Shown in pieces: positions 1 to 12,360 of a DNA stretch of 64,000 bases. The notes beneath the pieces are model-generated. The model was given only the letters and a program-made list of their open reading frames with translations, was not told the origin of the DNA and ran no database searches. Position 1 is the first letter of the stretch, and each line of letters starts with the position of its first letter. Source of the DNA: Desmodus rotundus (taxonomy: Eukaryota > Chordata > Mammalia > Chiroptera > Phyllostomidae); NCBI RefSeq assembly GCF_022682495.2, contig NC_071388.1, positions 13,999,171-14,063,170 on the forward strand. The letters are read 5' to 3'. The translations under genes were made by a program, and so were the position numbers.

Positions 1-210
1 TAAAAAAAACCCAAAAAACAAAACTTAGGTGTTTTTCAGAAATATAGCAATTCTGCTATTACCTTCAAAATATTTTGCTTATACTATAGTTCACCCCTAA
101 TTTCCTCCTAATTTGCTACATATCAATTTAGCTAATAAAGTAGTGGGCATCAAGCGATTTCCTTCAGTCTTCTGCATGTCCAACCCCAGCTGGATGAAGA
201 GTCGTGAGTA

Positions 211-410
211 CAGTTGACACTTGAATAACGTGGGGACTGGGAGGGCCCTCCCCATATGCAGTTGAAAATCTATGTGTCACTTTGGAGTCGCTAAAAATTT
301 TACAGTCATTGTTCAGTATGGGGGTCACTGGTTCCAGGACCCCTGAGAAGACCAAAGTCCGTGAGTGCTCAAGTCCCCTGTACAAAATGGCGTAGAACGA
401 TGCATCTATG
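211..410 (+). mobile_element. Tigger/pogo-type DNA transposon remnant (non-autonomous)
   Basis: The left end 'cagttgacacttgaataacg' matches the terminal inverted repeat of Tigger2-like pogo elements and is directly preceded by a TA dinucleotide, the expected target. It runs into a second Tigger-like stretch ('ggttccaggacccctgagaa', 'gtgctcaagtcccctgtaca', 'aaaatggcgtag'), so the copy looks like an internally deleted or chimeric derivative. No transposase frame is present and the right inverted repeat is not clearly seen. The family assignment is from consensus memory. Confidence 0.65.
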
Positions 411-420
411 AATTCCACTG

Positions 421-2507
421 GTGACCATAGTCAGTAGGGGTGGGGAAGCCAGTGGGGAGATGTTGATCAAGAGAACAAATTTGTAGTTAGGATGATTTAG
501 TTTAGGGATCAAGTGTACTGAATGATGACTACAGCTGATAGTAATCTATTGAACACTGGAAACCCGCTAAAAGAGTAGATCTCGGGTGCTTTCATCATAT
601 GCACATACAATAAATTTGGTAACTATGTGAAGAAATAAATGGTAATTAGTCTGACTGTAGTAACCGTTTTAATACGTATATGTAAATCATCATTTTGTAA
701 ACCTTAGAAGATAAGAAAATGTAAAAATAGAGATGTTATGAAACAAATGTATTTCTAAATTATACATGAAACTATCCACAGAATATGTTAAGCATATATT
801 TGTGGAATATAATTACACATGTACTGTCTGTGAGCTTTCATTCTAGTTACTGCTGTGGTCAAAGTAGTGGGGGAACCTGATTCTACATCTGGAGTTATAT
901 ACACAGAATTCTTAACACTGCAAAAGAATCTGAAAACTATTGCACTACATGAATTTTTTAAAAAGGAGTAAGACAAATTTTATATTTCAAAAAGGTTGTT
1001 GTCTAAATATAAGAAATGTGATATTTTAAATGAAGCATCTTGATGGAGCTTTATTAAGTCTCTAAGATTATTTCATTATATAAGACAAATAGTCTTGTGG
1101 ATTTTTTATTTAAAGAGAAAAAACATTAGTTTTAAAGTAAGAACCTTAACAATTTGTTTTTACAAATTGTTAACAAGCTCAAGCTATCTCTATCAGATTA
1201 TAAAACATTTATGAAATTAATTGATATTATTGAACTTAGAGCTATATTGCTTATCTCTGTTACACACTTTAAATGTAAGTTTTCTATCACTTGAGGCAAT
1301 ATAAGGCATCGTATATAAGACCAATAATTAAAAAAAATTATTTCCTACAGTTGTGCTGGAAAAATGTTCAGGAAATATATAGAAAGATTTTATTACAAAA
1401 ACATTTCTTCCTTGAAGAATCTATTATTTTTCTTGACATACTATTTCTAGTTTGTTTCCTTCTTGATACACTTAGGCTCTTTCCTAAAGAATACATATTG
1501 CAAACCATGCCATATTCTCAGAAGAAATAGGACTATTTTACTATATAGTCCCCAGAATATGAATTGAATTAAAAATAAAATGTACATGTTATGACTTCTT
1601 GGGATGCTTCTAATTAAAGTCTAGGTTTCATGGAATATTACAGCAAGAACGATTTTGACTTCACAAAACACATGGTTGCCATGGTAACATTATTCCTATA
1701 TTGCACCTACTGCATTTTCTCATATTGAATATTAAGTCTAGCAATATAATTGAATTACATTCTGTACATCATTTTAAGTTGTCATAAGAAAAACACTCCT
1801 GTATTTGAGAAAGAAACGTGGAATCTTAGAACTGCAATGCTCTTTGTCCCATAAGATTGAATAAAAACATAAAATTGAGAATTACAACTTTTTTTCAGCA
1901 TTTTAAATTAGTGAATGTAGCTCCTGACAAGAATGCCCCCAATTTTTATGTGTAAATGAAATGATTAAAATGACCACTATCTAGCATATTATATATTTTA
2001 TTTATCTTGTTTACTCTCTTTCACTCAGTATAATATAGTCTCCATAAGAGCAGAAATTTTGTCGATGATGACGAATCTCTAGAGCATATAATAGTACCTT
2101 GTACACATCAGATGCATAATAAATATAGTCAAATAATGACATTCTTTTATTTTTACAAATAAAAATTATAAACATCTTGAATATGTTTGTTGAAGTCATA
2201 CAGTAGTATATGAATTCTTAATAAGATAGATTAAAATGTTTACATATGTTATTCAATCAAATTACTAAGAAATAATTAGTCTTTTATTTATTTCTTTTGG
2301 TTCTGAATACTAACATTTACATTAAGCAAAAGAGATTAAGCTCTGAATAGGATGCCTACCAAGGTCCATTTTACAAACATAAATGCTCCACTTTCTGGTC
2401 ACCTGGTTGTTAAAATTATGTTTATGTAAAATAAATGGCCGCAGACAAGACTTGAACTCTTCTCCAATTCTAACCAGAGAGCAGTTAGATGAAAAATAAC
2501 TTCCCTT
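421..2507. other. AT-rich unannotated DNA
   Basis: No coding sequence, RNA gene or confident repeat was recognised. The open frames here are short, AT-rich and without codon bias or splice context, as expected by chance. Confidence 0.5.
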
Positions 2508-2655
2508 GGCTCTGGCTGGGCGGTTCAGTAGGTTGGAGCGTCATCCAGATGCACCAAGGCTGTGGTGTTATCCCTGGCCAGGGTACATAAGAGAATGAGC
2601 CAGTGAACGCATAAGTAGGTGGAACAACAAATCAATGTTTTTTTCTCTTCCTTAT
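2508..2655 (+). mobile_element. Ves SINE (bat tRNA-derived)
   Basis: The head 'ctggctgggcggttcagtag' carries a degenerate pol III A box. The B-box region is decayed ('ggtgttatccctgg'). It is followed by 'caggg-tacataagag' and a tail with 'ggaacaacaaatcaatg', the diagnostic Ves 3' part. No clean target-site duplication is visible, so the copy is fairly old. Confidence 0.85.
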
Positions 2656-2721
2656 TGTAGGAAAATATACTGGCATTGTCGGAGTTAATCAGTTAATTTC
2701 AAGAGCTCAAAACTGGAAGTG

Positions 2722-2796
2722 TATATATATGTATATGTGTATGTATAAGTCTATATGCATATATAATAGGTATATGTGTATAAAGCATATATATGT
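2722..2796. repeat. TA/TG-rich microsatellite-like stretch
   Basis: Interrupted runs of tatatg, tgtatg and tatata alternate over about 75 bases. This is low-complexity DNA with no other feature. Confidence 0.6.
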
Positions 2797-2904
2797 AATT
2801 TGTCTCCAAGTGTCATTTTAGGTGAGATGAACTCTACATCTGTGAACCTGTGTCATGAATTGATTGAGATGTGTATTTTTAGTCCAATAAAAAGAACACA
2901 GACA

Positions 2905-3447
2905 TTTTATTTATTTATTTATTTAATTTTAGCGTATCTTTTCCCATTACCATTTAATTGACTTATATCCTCCCCCCCCCCAGCAATCACCACATTGTTG
3001 TCCATGTCCATGAGTCCTTCTTCCTTTTGGTTCAATGCCTCCATCCTCAACTCCCCCACCCACTAGCTGTCATCTGCTCTCCATCTATGTATGAGTCTGT
3101 CTATGTTTTCCTTGTTAGTTCAGTTTGTTCATTAGAGTGAAATCATGTGGTATTTGTCTTTCTCTGACTGGCCTATTTCACTTAGTATGATGTTCTCCAG
3201 GTCCATCCATGCTGTGGCAGAGGGTGAAATTTTCTTCTGCCTTTTGACCCAGTGATCCTACTTCTGGGAATATATCCTAAGGAACCCAAAACACTAATTC
3301 AAAAGAACCCAAGTACTCTGACATTCCTTGCAGCATTATTTATAATTACCAAGATATGGAAGCAGCCCAAGTGTCCACCAATAGATGAGTGGATAAAATA
3401 ACTATGGGTCATTTGCACAGTGGAATACTACTTGGCCATAAAAAAGA
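2905..3447 (-). mobile_element. L1 3' fragment with 5' inversion (twin-primed)
   Basis: From 2905 a T-rich start (poly(A) on the minus strand) leads into the C-rich complement of an L1 3' UTR and the end of ORF2 ('tcatgtggtatttgtctttc', 'cacttagtatgatgttctcc'). Near 3237 the orientation flips, and L1 ORF2 is read on the plus strand ('cttttgacccagtgatccta', 'atggaagcagcccaagtgtc') up to about 3447. Head-to-head segments of one ORF2 3' region are the signature of twin priming. The target-site duplication is not clear. No intact ORF2 remains. Confidence 0.85.
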
Positions 3448-4060
3448 TATGTTTTTGTTTTTAATAGGAAGAATCTCCTCTAAAGTTCTTAATTAATTTG
3501 AAGATGTTTCCAATTCAATTTCTTTGTTCAAATGTAGAACTAGTTTATAAACTGATTTTATATTAGAGATGAGAAACGCATTTTATATAAATATATTTAT
3601 TAGCATTTCTTTGAAAATTTGTGTTAGTGAGAACTCCATAGCAACATTTACATCAGTTTGGGTACTTTTCTTATAAAGTCTAAGTGGAACAGAAGTTGAA
3701 TAATGTATAAACAATTCTCTTTTTAGAAGACATTTGTAAAAGAAAAACACAATTAAATGTCAATACTATGGAACTGTTTTCAGTTCTATAGACATAAATC
3801 TCTAAAACCAATTAAACTCAGGACAAAAATCAGAACAAGTGTTTATGTAAGTAAGTGCAACCTTAAAACTTATATCATACATAAGTAAAATGTACTGATA
3901 TTTGTCAATTTTCCTTTATATATTTAAAATACTTTTTACTTTCAGAGACTATTTTATAATCTCAATCTTTTCTCCAAACATTATCACCTCCCAACGTCAA
4001 ATTCTTAAAAAATAAATTTCAAACACAAAAAGCTTATAAAAGAAGAAAATTAAATTTACT
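3448..4060. other. AT-rich unannotated DNA
   Basis: Nothing recognisable was found between the two L1 insertions. Confidence 0.5.
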
Positions 4061-4079
4061 TTAAAAATATTATTTTCCC

Positions 4080-4474
4080 TTAGCGTAATAATCTCCAGAT
4101 CCATTTATGTTGTCACAAAAAGTAAGATTCCCTTCTTTTTTATTTCAGTGTAATATTCCATCATGTAAATGCACCACAGCTTTTTCAGTAAAGGCCAAAT
4201 ACCATGTAATCTAATATGTGGAATCTAATAAACAAAATAAACTGATGAACGAAATAGAAACAGAGGCTAGGAACAGACTGACAGCTTCAGAGGGGAGGTG
4301 CGAGGAGGGGACTCAGTGAAAGAGGTAAAGGGTGGAGCCAAAGAACATATCAGCCGTAGACGCAGATAACAGTGTGGTGATGATGGCCTTCGAGAAGGGG
4401 GCTGAGGACTGGGTGGAGTTGGGCAAAGGGGGGGTGCATCTGTCCTATTTTAAACAATAAAAATAAAGTTAAGA
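4080..4474 (+). mobile_element. 5'-truncated, 5'-inverted L1 3' end
   Basis: Positions 4080-4200 hold L1 ORF2 sequence in minus orientation ('gtaataatctccagatccat'). Positions from about 4205 to 4474 hold the plus-strand L1 3' end ('tatgtggaatctaataaaca', 'gaacagactgacagcttcag', G-rich 3' UTR, A-rich tail). The flanks are near-identical direct repeats: 'ttaaaaatattattttccc' at 4061-4079 and 'ttaaaaatatattatttccc' at 4475-4494. These look like the target-site duplication, so a single twin-primed insertion explains the whole structure. Confidence 0.85.
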
Positions 4475-4494
4475 TTAAAAATATATTATTTCCC

Positions 4495-5184
4495 CAATAT
4501 AGGGAAAACACATACATGAATTATGGCATTTGTAAACATTTATTCAGGAAAGAATGCATGGCCTTTAGTTTTCTCTGATATTAAAATGATAGAGAAGCTT
4601 TGGTCATGAAGGACAGTGAAGACACGTCTGTTGCTGGTTCCCTATCAGGTTCCACTTCTGTCTGGGGCTCCACGGGCCCTTTAGCTAAAGTGTGCAGTAG
4701 ATTGGTTAATTTGTCTGTGTGTGAACTAGAGCACAATGAGAAAGAAATTAACTCTCCTCTGGGAATCCCAAAGCAGAAATTTATTTGATTACCATCTGAT
4801 TCATAATCGCTGCCATATTTTAGCTGTTGAAATGAAGTGCCCCCTAGTCAAAGACTAAGCTGTAAAACAATAGGCAAATAAATGTGAAGTTATGATGTTT
4901 AATCATATACTTATATTGCACAATATAAATTACATTGATTGTATCATAGGTCAATTATTTTTGAACATGTAATATAACTACATAAAAGGCCATGAACATT
5001 TATTGCATTAATCATAGAAATTAACCAAGCAATTCTACATATATTTATCTTCTTTAAATTTAAGAATAGACTTTTATCAAAGCAAAGAAACAATTTTCCT
5101 GTCTCACAATATAAGTTTATCTGTCCACATAAATGCCAATATTCAATTATTAATAATACCCCTTTTAAAAGCACATACCTACAG
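4495..5184. other. Unannotated DNA
   Basis: No repeat or gene was recognised. A 62-codon open frame at 4600-4788 has no homology that I can name and lies in otherwise unremarkable sequence. Confidence 0.45.
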
Positions 5185-5416
5185 CCCTGGCCAGGTAAGA
5201 AACCGGTTTCTCAGAACATTGTCCTGATGTGCCAAGGTTGTAGGTTTGATTTCTGGTCCAGGCACATACAAGAAATGAATGATGAATGATTGAAATGAAT
5301 GATTTAATCATTCAACCAATGAATGATTAAATAAGTAGAACAACAAATCAATGTCTCTCTCTCTTTCTCTCTCCTCTCTTCTTTCTTTCTCTAAAAATCA
5401 ATAAGTAAAAAAAAAA
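5185..5416 (+). mobile_element. Ves SINE with internal AATGA expansion
   Basis: The head 'ccctggccaggtaagaaacc', the B-box-like 'ggtttgatttctggtccagg' and the tail 'aacaacaaatcaatgtctct' followed by a CT-rich tract and poly(A) identify a Ves SINE. The middle (about 5273-5330) is enlarged by repeated 'aatgaatga' units that include the palindrome 'aatgatttaatcatt'. This is not part of the usual element. Confidence 0.88.
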
Positions 5417-6080
5417 TTCCTAAAAAATCAAAAGTATATCCTTGCAGAAAAATTATGATTTTTGAATTTAAATATGCTTTAACATCAATTTCATTTTTCA
5501 GTTTTTGGTTTAATCAGAATGTTACTAGTATACTTATATATGTTATAAAACATGTTGTTCTTGGATCACTGATTCCATGTGTGGTTCAATATTAAAAATT
5601 CTACATTATTTTAATAGCTCTCATTAACTATAAAATTAGATTATTTTAATTTAGACATAAAAATGGAGTACTTGATATGCAAGAAACTTTATGTGTGCCA
5701 ATTAAGTAGGGTGGGTTTCTCTTATTGATCAATGTATGTATTTTTTGGTGTAAGAGATTAGAAATCAGAAGTTTATTATCACATATCCATTTCAATCACT
5801 CCTTCACTTAGTAGTAATTTATTTCCTACTACCTAAAAGGAATTTGTATAGAAGTGAGAGCTAAAGTAGTGAACAAGAACATTGTTCTTGTGTTTTTAGA
5901 GCTTATCTATTGGTAGGCGTATAAAATGAAAACTCAGTAATCCCCCAAATCATATATTAGATGCTTATCCTGCATTTTCTGTATTATTTAATCCCAGAAA
6001 TAATTTTTTCTGTCTTTATATTGCCTTATTCCGTACACAAAGTAATTGTGAAATTGTTGTAATAAATCAAAAGAAACCCC
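5417..6080. other. AT-rich unannotated DNA
   Basis: No supported feature was found. Confidence 0.45.
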
Positions 6081-6084
6081 ATGT

Positions 6085-6345
6085 TGATAGAATGGACTTA
6101 ACATTGTTAAGTTGGTAATATTCTACAACTTAATCACCTGATTCATTCAATCCCTATCAAAATCCCAACTGCCTTTGTAGAACTTGATCCTAAAATTTAT
6201 ATGGAAATGCAAAGGATGAAACTGTCTTGAGAGAAGAAAAAATCTAGAGGACTCACAGTTCACAATTTCAAAACTTATGACAAAGCTACAATAATCAAGA
6301 CAGTATGGTACTGGCATATATATAGCATTGTAGGTCCATGTAATA
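6085..6345 (+). mobile_element. Old L1 ORF2 fragment
   Basis: 'caatccctatcaaaatccca', 'aatttatatggaaatgcaaa' and 'caagacagtatggtactggc' are hallmarks of the L1 ORF2 reverse transcriptase to C-terminal region. The copy is truncated at both ends and contains stops, so it is a dead relic. Confidence 0.85.
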
Positions 6346-6544
6346 GATAGATTTGAGACCCAAACCTAAAGTCTAATCTCTATGGTCTACTTTCCTTTCT
6401 CTCCATATTGAGAACAGAACATTTCTTTTCCTTACATTTTCCTTCCACTATGTATTTCATATATTGTTATGAACCAGAAGGAAAAGAAATCTCCATCTCT
6501 AAGTAGTGAGTAGGATTAGTATACCCACTTTAATCAAGTAGGGG

Positions 6545-6665
6545 CAAGCTTCTCAATTTTCAATGTGCATATAAATCATTAGGGTATCTTGTTAAAATGC
6601 ATATTCTGAATTATTCATTCTTGGGTGGGGTCTGAAATTCTGTATTTCTGATGGGCCTTCTATTA
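6545..6665 (-). mobile_element. MER5A-like hAT miniature transposon
   Basis: 'gtgcatataaatcattaggg', 'tcttgttaaaatgcatattc' and 'gggtggggtctgaaattctg' follow the MER5A consensus. The copy is partial. Strand is given relative to my memory of the consensus and is of low consequence for this near-palindromic family. Confidence 0.75.
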
Positions 6666-8489
6666 ATATATTGAGTACAGACTTACTTTGAGTAAAAAGA
6701 GAAAACAGGATATTAAAGTGTGTATTAGTAAAATGGGAAAATTTTTGGTAATAAAAAAAGATGATCTACATGATTATGATGTCTGGAAAAACTCAAATAC
6801 ACAAAATTTACAAGATAAAAATTTAGTTTCACATAGAATATTAATATTATAAGCAAGTACTCATGACATATATAGAAACAGAAATATCCCAAATCAAAAA
6901 TATCAGTAGCAATAATCTATAATATTTCTTTAGAGCTTATAGTTAGAAGAATCTTACATGAGTACACTTCTTAAAGTCAGATTGTGTGGCATGTTACAGA
7001 GAAAAATTCGCACAGAACAAGACAAGCAATTAGAAGTTGATTTTGTTCCGATACTATTGTCAGCAATAGAAAGATAGCAGAGACCACGTCTGCACACCAA
7101 GCTCCATAGAAACAAAATTACAGGAGTGTTTTCAAATGCTGGGGTTGAGCCTTGGCTGGAGTGGCTCAGCTGAGTGCTGGTGGGCGAAATAAATGCTGAG
7201 GTTGAGCTAGTGGAAAAGTACTGGAGGACACCTAGTGGCAGGTTGATCAATGGAATGCCTACCACATTCAGTTATTCCTGAGGTTGCAGATGTTTTCCTC
7301 TGTGTTAGACCATTGATGTTTGCTAATTGGTTTTATTCAAAGGAAAAGCAAACTTTCTCCTATGTTCATTACCAGGAGTTTTGAAACTTGGATCAAGTCT
7401 CCAAGTCTGCTGAAGTTACCCTCCCATTGAAACTGGGATATGGGAACACTACCTTCCTTGATGATTACATTTCAAAGGAATGGCTCCCAGGTCCTTGAGA
7501 AAGAAAGTACTGGGTTAATAAACTGTCAAGAGACTTTTAAAAATATTTGCATTTCAAAGGGGCAAAGAAAGAATTATAAATTTTGTAAAGTAAATGCTTT
7601 TAAAAAAAGGAAGATCAGAAAAAAGAAAATAATGCAATGCACTCATGTCAAGCAAACACTCGAATCTCTTTATATGTTAAGAAACATTAAAAGTACCTAC
7701 TTGTAACAGAAAAAGAATGTTTTGTGTTGACAAAGTTGTTTAAAATTTAAGTTTAATATGCAAGGACCAAACATACCCATCATTCTACACTTCTGGTAGT
7801 CTTGCTAAATGCTTTTCAACCATTAAAGTTGATGCTATATTTTGTTATTTTTGACCGGGAGATTTTTAGATGGGAAAAATACACAAATACAGCATCATTG
7901 ATTCAATGGTTTATTGCTTGTATTGTGTTGTATTGTATTATGCTTATATGCTTCTAATGTGCTACTTGTAGAGCCTTAGAATATGACCTACTCATCTGGT
8001 TAGCATTATCCAGACTGCAAACCTGGTAGTTGGCAAGAAATGAGCAGCTTTGACAAGATTGGCTGTGCAGATTCAAATCTTGGTTAAATATGGACAGGAA
8101 TCTCACAGAAACCATCAAAAATGCCCTGTGAGTCTAAGTAAAGAGCATTCCTCCATATCTGAAGATTGTTGAGATATACACCTGCTTACAAGATGCCAAA
8201 GGATATTTCAAAGTCAGCGAAACAGTGAGTTAGACTGTCTTCAATGGATACACTCAAATGTACACAGTGAATGCCATTCTCTTGGTTGCAAAGACATGTT
8301 TAAATCTAGGGTTATAATTTTATGCACAGGTTCTTCCAAACAAGCATTTCTGATACCACCAAGTCACAGTTTGTTTATTCCATCCTTTCTCCCTTTTTCA
8401 GCCTCACCCACTACTCTCTCTGCTCCAATTCCATCACCTGGGTTTAGACCCTCCTTGTCTCACCATCTCATGCCTGCAATAGACTCCAA
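6666..8489. other. Unannotated DNA with short chance ORFs
   Basis: No gene or confident repeat was found. The 103-codon open frame on the minus strand at 6954-7265 and the 88-codon frame on the plus strand at 7440-7706 show no recognisable domain. The second is very lysine-rich, simply because the DNA is A-rich. Confidence 0.4.
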
Positions 8490-8630
8490 GCTCCTGGCTG
8501 CCCACAACTTAGTTTCCGGTGGGGATCTCCTGGGAGCTTGTTAACCATCTCTGGCCCCACCAGAGACTTCCTGAATCACACTATAGGTTCTAACAGTGAT
8601 ATCTGCATGTGGTTCAAACTTTGAAGAGCC
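8490..8630 (+). mobile_element. MER5A-like hAT miniature transposon
   Basis: 'gggagcttgttaaccatctc', 'ggccccaccagagacttcct' and 'tgcatgtggttcaaactttg' follow the MER5 consensus in order. The left end is eroded. Confidence 0.65.
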
Positions 8631-9109
8631 CTCTTCCATCCCGCCCCTCCTATTCATGACCTTAGTGTCTCCAATTCGTTATATACCATGCTGATTTTAC
8701 ACAAAGTAGCCAAAATGCAGTGATATTACAAAAGTATATGTAATTGCTATACTATTTTTAATTACGATGATTTGATTAGTAATTCAGGTTCTAGATCGTT
8801 AGATACAGGCATTCTTTTTATTGGATGCTCCTTCTCTTCTAGAACAATGCAGCAAGTCCCTCTGAACTCCGCCCCCCAATCAGGACATGAGTTATCACTT
8901 CCCTTTTCTTCAGTCTTTCTCACTACTGTGGTCTCATTAGCATAAATACATATACCACCTCTCCCTTTTAAAAAGTATTTTTTAAAAAATCTTTTGATTG
9001 TGAAAAGAAATAATTAAGTGTAACATAATATGGTGAGAACTTTGGTATAACCGGTAATTTAATCTGCAACATAGAACTATGACAGATAAAAATCTTAATG
9101 CAGAGCTCT
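8631..9109. other. Unannotated DNA
   Basis: No supported feature was found. Confidence 0.4.
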
Positions 9110-9265
9110 CAGCAAATCAAACTCAAATGCCCTTCAAGAATGGTAGAATTTCACAGGGGCTCAAAGATCCTGAAATAAATAACCCTCATTTTATAAGTGT
9201 CAAAGTTAATGCTAAGAGAAGATGCAAAATCACAGAGTTGTTATGATTCAAATTCAAGTATGTTA
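9110..9265 (-). mobile_element. MIR SINE relic
   Basis: The stretch 'ccctcattttataagtgtca' through 'gcaaaatcacagagttgtta' resembles the complement of the MIR core (cattttacag...ggtcacacagctagt). It is strongly diverged. Confidence 0.5.
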
Positions 9266-9384
9266 AAAAATGGTTCAAGTATGTTGTTTCTTTATTTTTA
9301 AAAATATTTTCATGGCATTATTAGTGTCAAACAGTTTTGCATAGTTTGCAATTCTTTCATTATTTTCCCAGCCTCATGTAGTGG

Positions 9385-9615
9385 TGAACAGAATAGATTT
9401 TGAATTTAGCAAACTTGCCCATCCTCTTATTCAAACCTGACTTCGTGCCAGTAGTTTAACCTCACCAGTGCTGCCATGCTTTCATTCGATGGGGAGGAAA
9501 ATGCTGACTATCTTAGAGTTTTGTTGTGGGTATTAAATATAATAATGCACATGAAGCAATACTTCATAGTCAGTTCCAAATAAATGTTAGCTATTTGTTA
9601 ATTATCATTATCATA
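9385..9615 (+). mobile_element. MIR SINE
   Basis: The order 'tcaaacctgacttcgtgcca', 'agtttaacctcaccagtgct', 'ttgttgtgggtattaaatat' and 'ccaaataaatgttagctatt' reproduces the MIR consensus from the core to the 3' end. Confidence 0.85.
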
Positions 9616-12349
9616 ATGTATTTAAACTTATTTAACCAATATCGTCATAACATAGTATATGATCCAGCAGGCTTATATCTACCTAATCTACCTATACTGG
9701 TATACAGTTACTTCTGTATCTCTGTAGCTACTAGGTCTGTTTTATTGAGCATCTAGCAAATATTCAGCAAGCTGAAATTTCAATGATCCAAACACCAAAA
9801 TAAATTTTACAAGAATGTAGATTCATTAAGGTAGATTTTTCTATCTTCTTCATTAAAAACTAGTTCTTTCTTTATTTTATGGGATGGCTGTGCTATTTTC
9901 CTTTGTTAGAAAATATTCCCTTTTCCCTTCTATTGATGAATATTTTCATTCTAAAATCCTGCCTTCTCTAGGCAACTTTCCTAGAGAAAGTTCACATACC
10001 CCCTTTATGTTCTGAACTTTTATTAATTTTCTCTCTAAAGCATCATTGTACATATACTCTTTCATCATAAAAGTGTTAGTTTTGGGTGGTAAACTACAGA
10101 AGAGCAAAAACAATGTAAAATATTTTTGTTTACTCCATGATGCTCAGATGATTGTGGTTTTATTTAGACCAAAATATACTCATGAGTATATTAATGGTAA
10201 ATTTAAATTTGATAGATTATAAAATAGCAATATACATTGGTATAATTTGAAGTTAGCTTATTTGAATCTATAAACAAGTGGTAGGAGTCAAATACTGCTT
10301 ACCTTAATGTGAATTGCAACAATGTACTGACTTGAAAAAAATTAATGAAAACTACTTATGTAAGAGATGACCAGACAATCTTGTCTGAACTTTGAAAGAC
10401 TGGATATAAGTATTCTAAAATCAAGCCCCACTTTTCCTTTAAATAGAATATATTTAAATTTAAATATAATTTACCAAAAATCTATTCATTTATATATGTA
10501 CTTTTTTCTGCTGATGAAATTATTTTTCTTATTTGAGATTAGAGTATCTGCCATTCCACTGAATTCTAACCTACTGATTACAATATAAAGGCCTCATTGG
10601 TATATCTCTATATAATTATTCATGAGGTTAGTAAGGGAATAGGTAATAAGATATGATGAATAGGCAGGCATTCCTCTTTCCTCTTAATATTAATTGAGAA
10701 AGCTCCGGGCAAATGGCTATTTGACCTTCTTAACTGAGCAGCTTGCTGTAAACCATCACGACCGATGTACATACGTGATACTTGGCTGTCAATACCCATA
10801 GCCATCTGTTGTGATGGCAACCTGCCTGTTCTCAAAATACCATGATATTTTAGACTACAGGTGCCACCTAAGTAGATTGGCAGCCTGAAATTCTGAGGGC
10901 GCTTTCTCTTTTTCTGTAAAAAATGATGCCACATTAACATCCACATGGCTTCTTAGTGCCATACCACCTGTTTATTCTTTTTAGGCCAAAAGCCATTCTT
11001 TTTAGGCCATTCAGGGAAAGGCAACATGAGTATTAGAGAAAAGTCAGTGAGGATCTGTGGTGAAAGAATTACATCGTATTGTACCCTAATCTATTTAAAA
11101 ATAACAACTTTATGTATTTAACAGTGTAAATCCAGTATGCCTATGAAACGTTATAACACTTCTAAGGAATTGGATACAATGTCGCTTATATATTGTACTT
11201 TTTGGTGAGTATAGATTTTAAAATGTATATAAAATAAATAATGTGCCCCACACTTAAGCTGGAGGAAGTCCTGTGTTGAATAAACCTTTACTTCTGAATC
11301 CCACAGCAAGGGCAGGGATGGGAAGAAAGTCACTGGACTGTACTTGAAGGATTCTACCATTAGCTGGCTTGTTGATGGATGACATGTGCTTAAAACTATA
11401 CCATTATTTTCTTTCTCTCTGTTCATATACAGTGTCCCAGGGGAAATTATTTATGTCTTAGCATTTTTGTCCTGCCACTATGCTGACACCTGAATTCTGA
11501 AATGTTTAGGTCCCAAATTTTAGAATAGCAGTAAGACAAAAAGTTACCTTCCATAACTATTCCATACGTTCTCCACTCTATTCAGATTACAATACGTGAG
11601 GAGATAAATGGTCCACTTTTGACAGGAGTCTCAAGGCTGCCAGGCAGTGGTAGCCTTTGCATTGAAAAGTGTGTTTTATCACCATGTCTACTCTATGAGG
11701 GTAAATATGCTGACATGTTTGGGACAGTTACGGCTGTCACTCAGCAACAATTATGGTAACAACCGGGTAGGAAAGCTCCATCAGCTGCTTGAGCCCAGCT
11801 GGTCACATCAGAGAACCAGGCCTGCTGTGGACATCTATCTACATGTGTAATCCACAGGCTTAATGTTCTTAAATTCTTCACAGCCCAAAAGAAGGACGTC
11901 TTTTTTAGCTTAATTTTATTTATTTTATCTTTAGTTCTGTCTCTATTACAGGTGTCCCTCATTCAGCCCCACCCTGCGTTTGCCTACATCCACCCTGTCC
12001 TCCTCTCCCTCTGGCCCTTACCATGTGGTTGTTTTAAAGTTTTCCAGTTTAGAGTTTTCCAAGTGGCAGATAAAATGGCCATTAGTTGTAATAGAACAAA
12101 ATCCATCCAGAGAATAATTGACAAGTGTATTAGAAAGGTTTTGGGCTCTGCCCATTGAGCAGAACAGTTTTGCTTCACTTGGCCTAGAGTTTAAAGCTGC
12201 AGCATTAACAATACAGTCCCTCACAAAAGTGCAAAAACTAAAAAAAATTGCCAAGTTTTCATGAAAAGCTCATCAAATAATTCAGAACTTCAAAATACAG
12301 TGAGTGCATGATAAATTAAGTGGCACTAATGAATTGATCTCCTTCAACA
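9616..12349. other. Unannotated DNA including an unassigned minus-strand ORF
   Basis: No recognised repeat was found. A 108-codon open frame on the minus strand (10946-10620) sits in a segment with more balanced base composition than its surroundings. Its product begins MWMLMWHHFLQ and contains a basic patch (KKKRKRPQ), but I recognise no family. Just beyond it, 'attctttttaggcca' occurs twice. The stretch at 12060-12180 looks compositionally balanced and repeat-free, and could be conserved non-coding DNA. None of this can be proven here. Confidence 0.35.
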
Positions 12350-12360
12350 ATCATGCCTTT

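Noticed and set aside
7130..7200. Possible Ves SINE head ('ggctggagtggctcagctga')
   Set aside because: No B box, CT tract or A tail follows, so the resemblance does not extend beyond one short motif.
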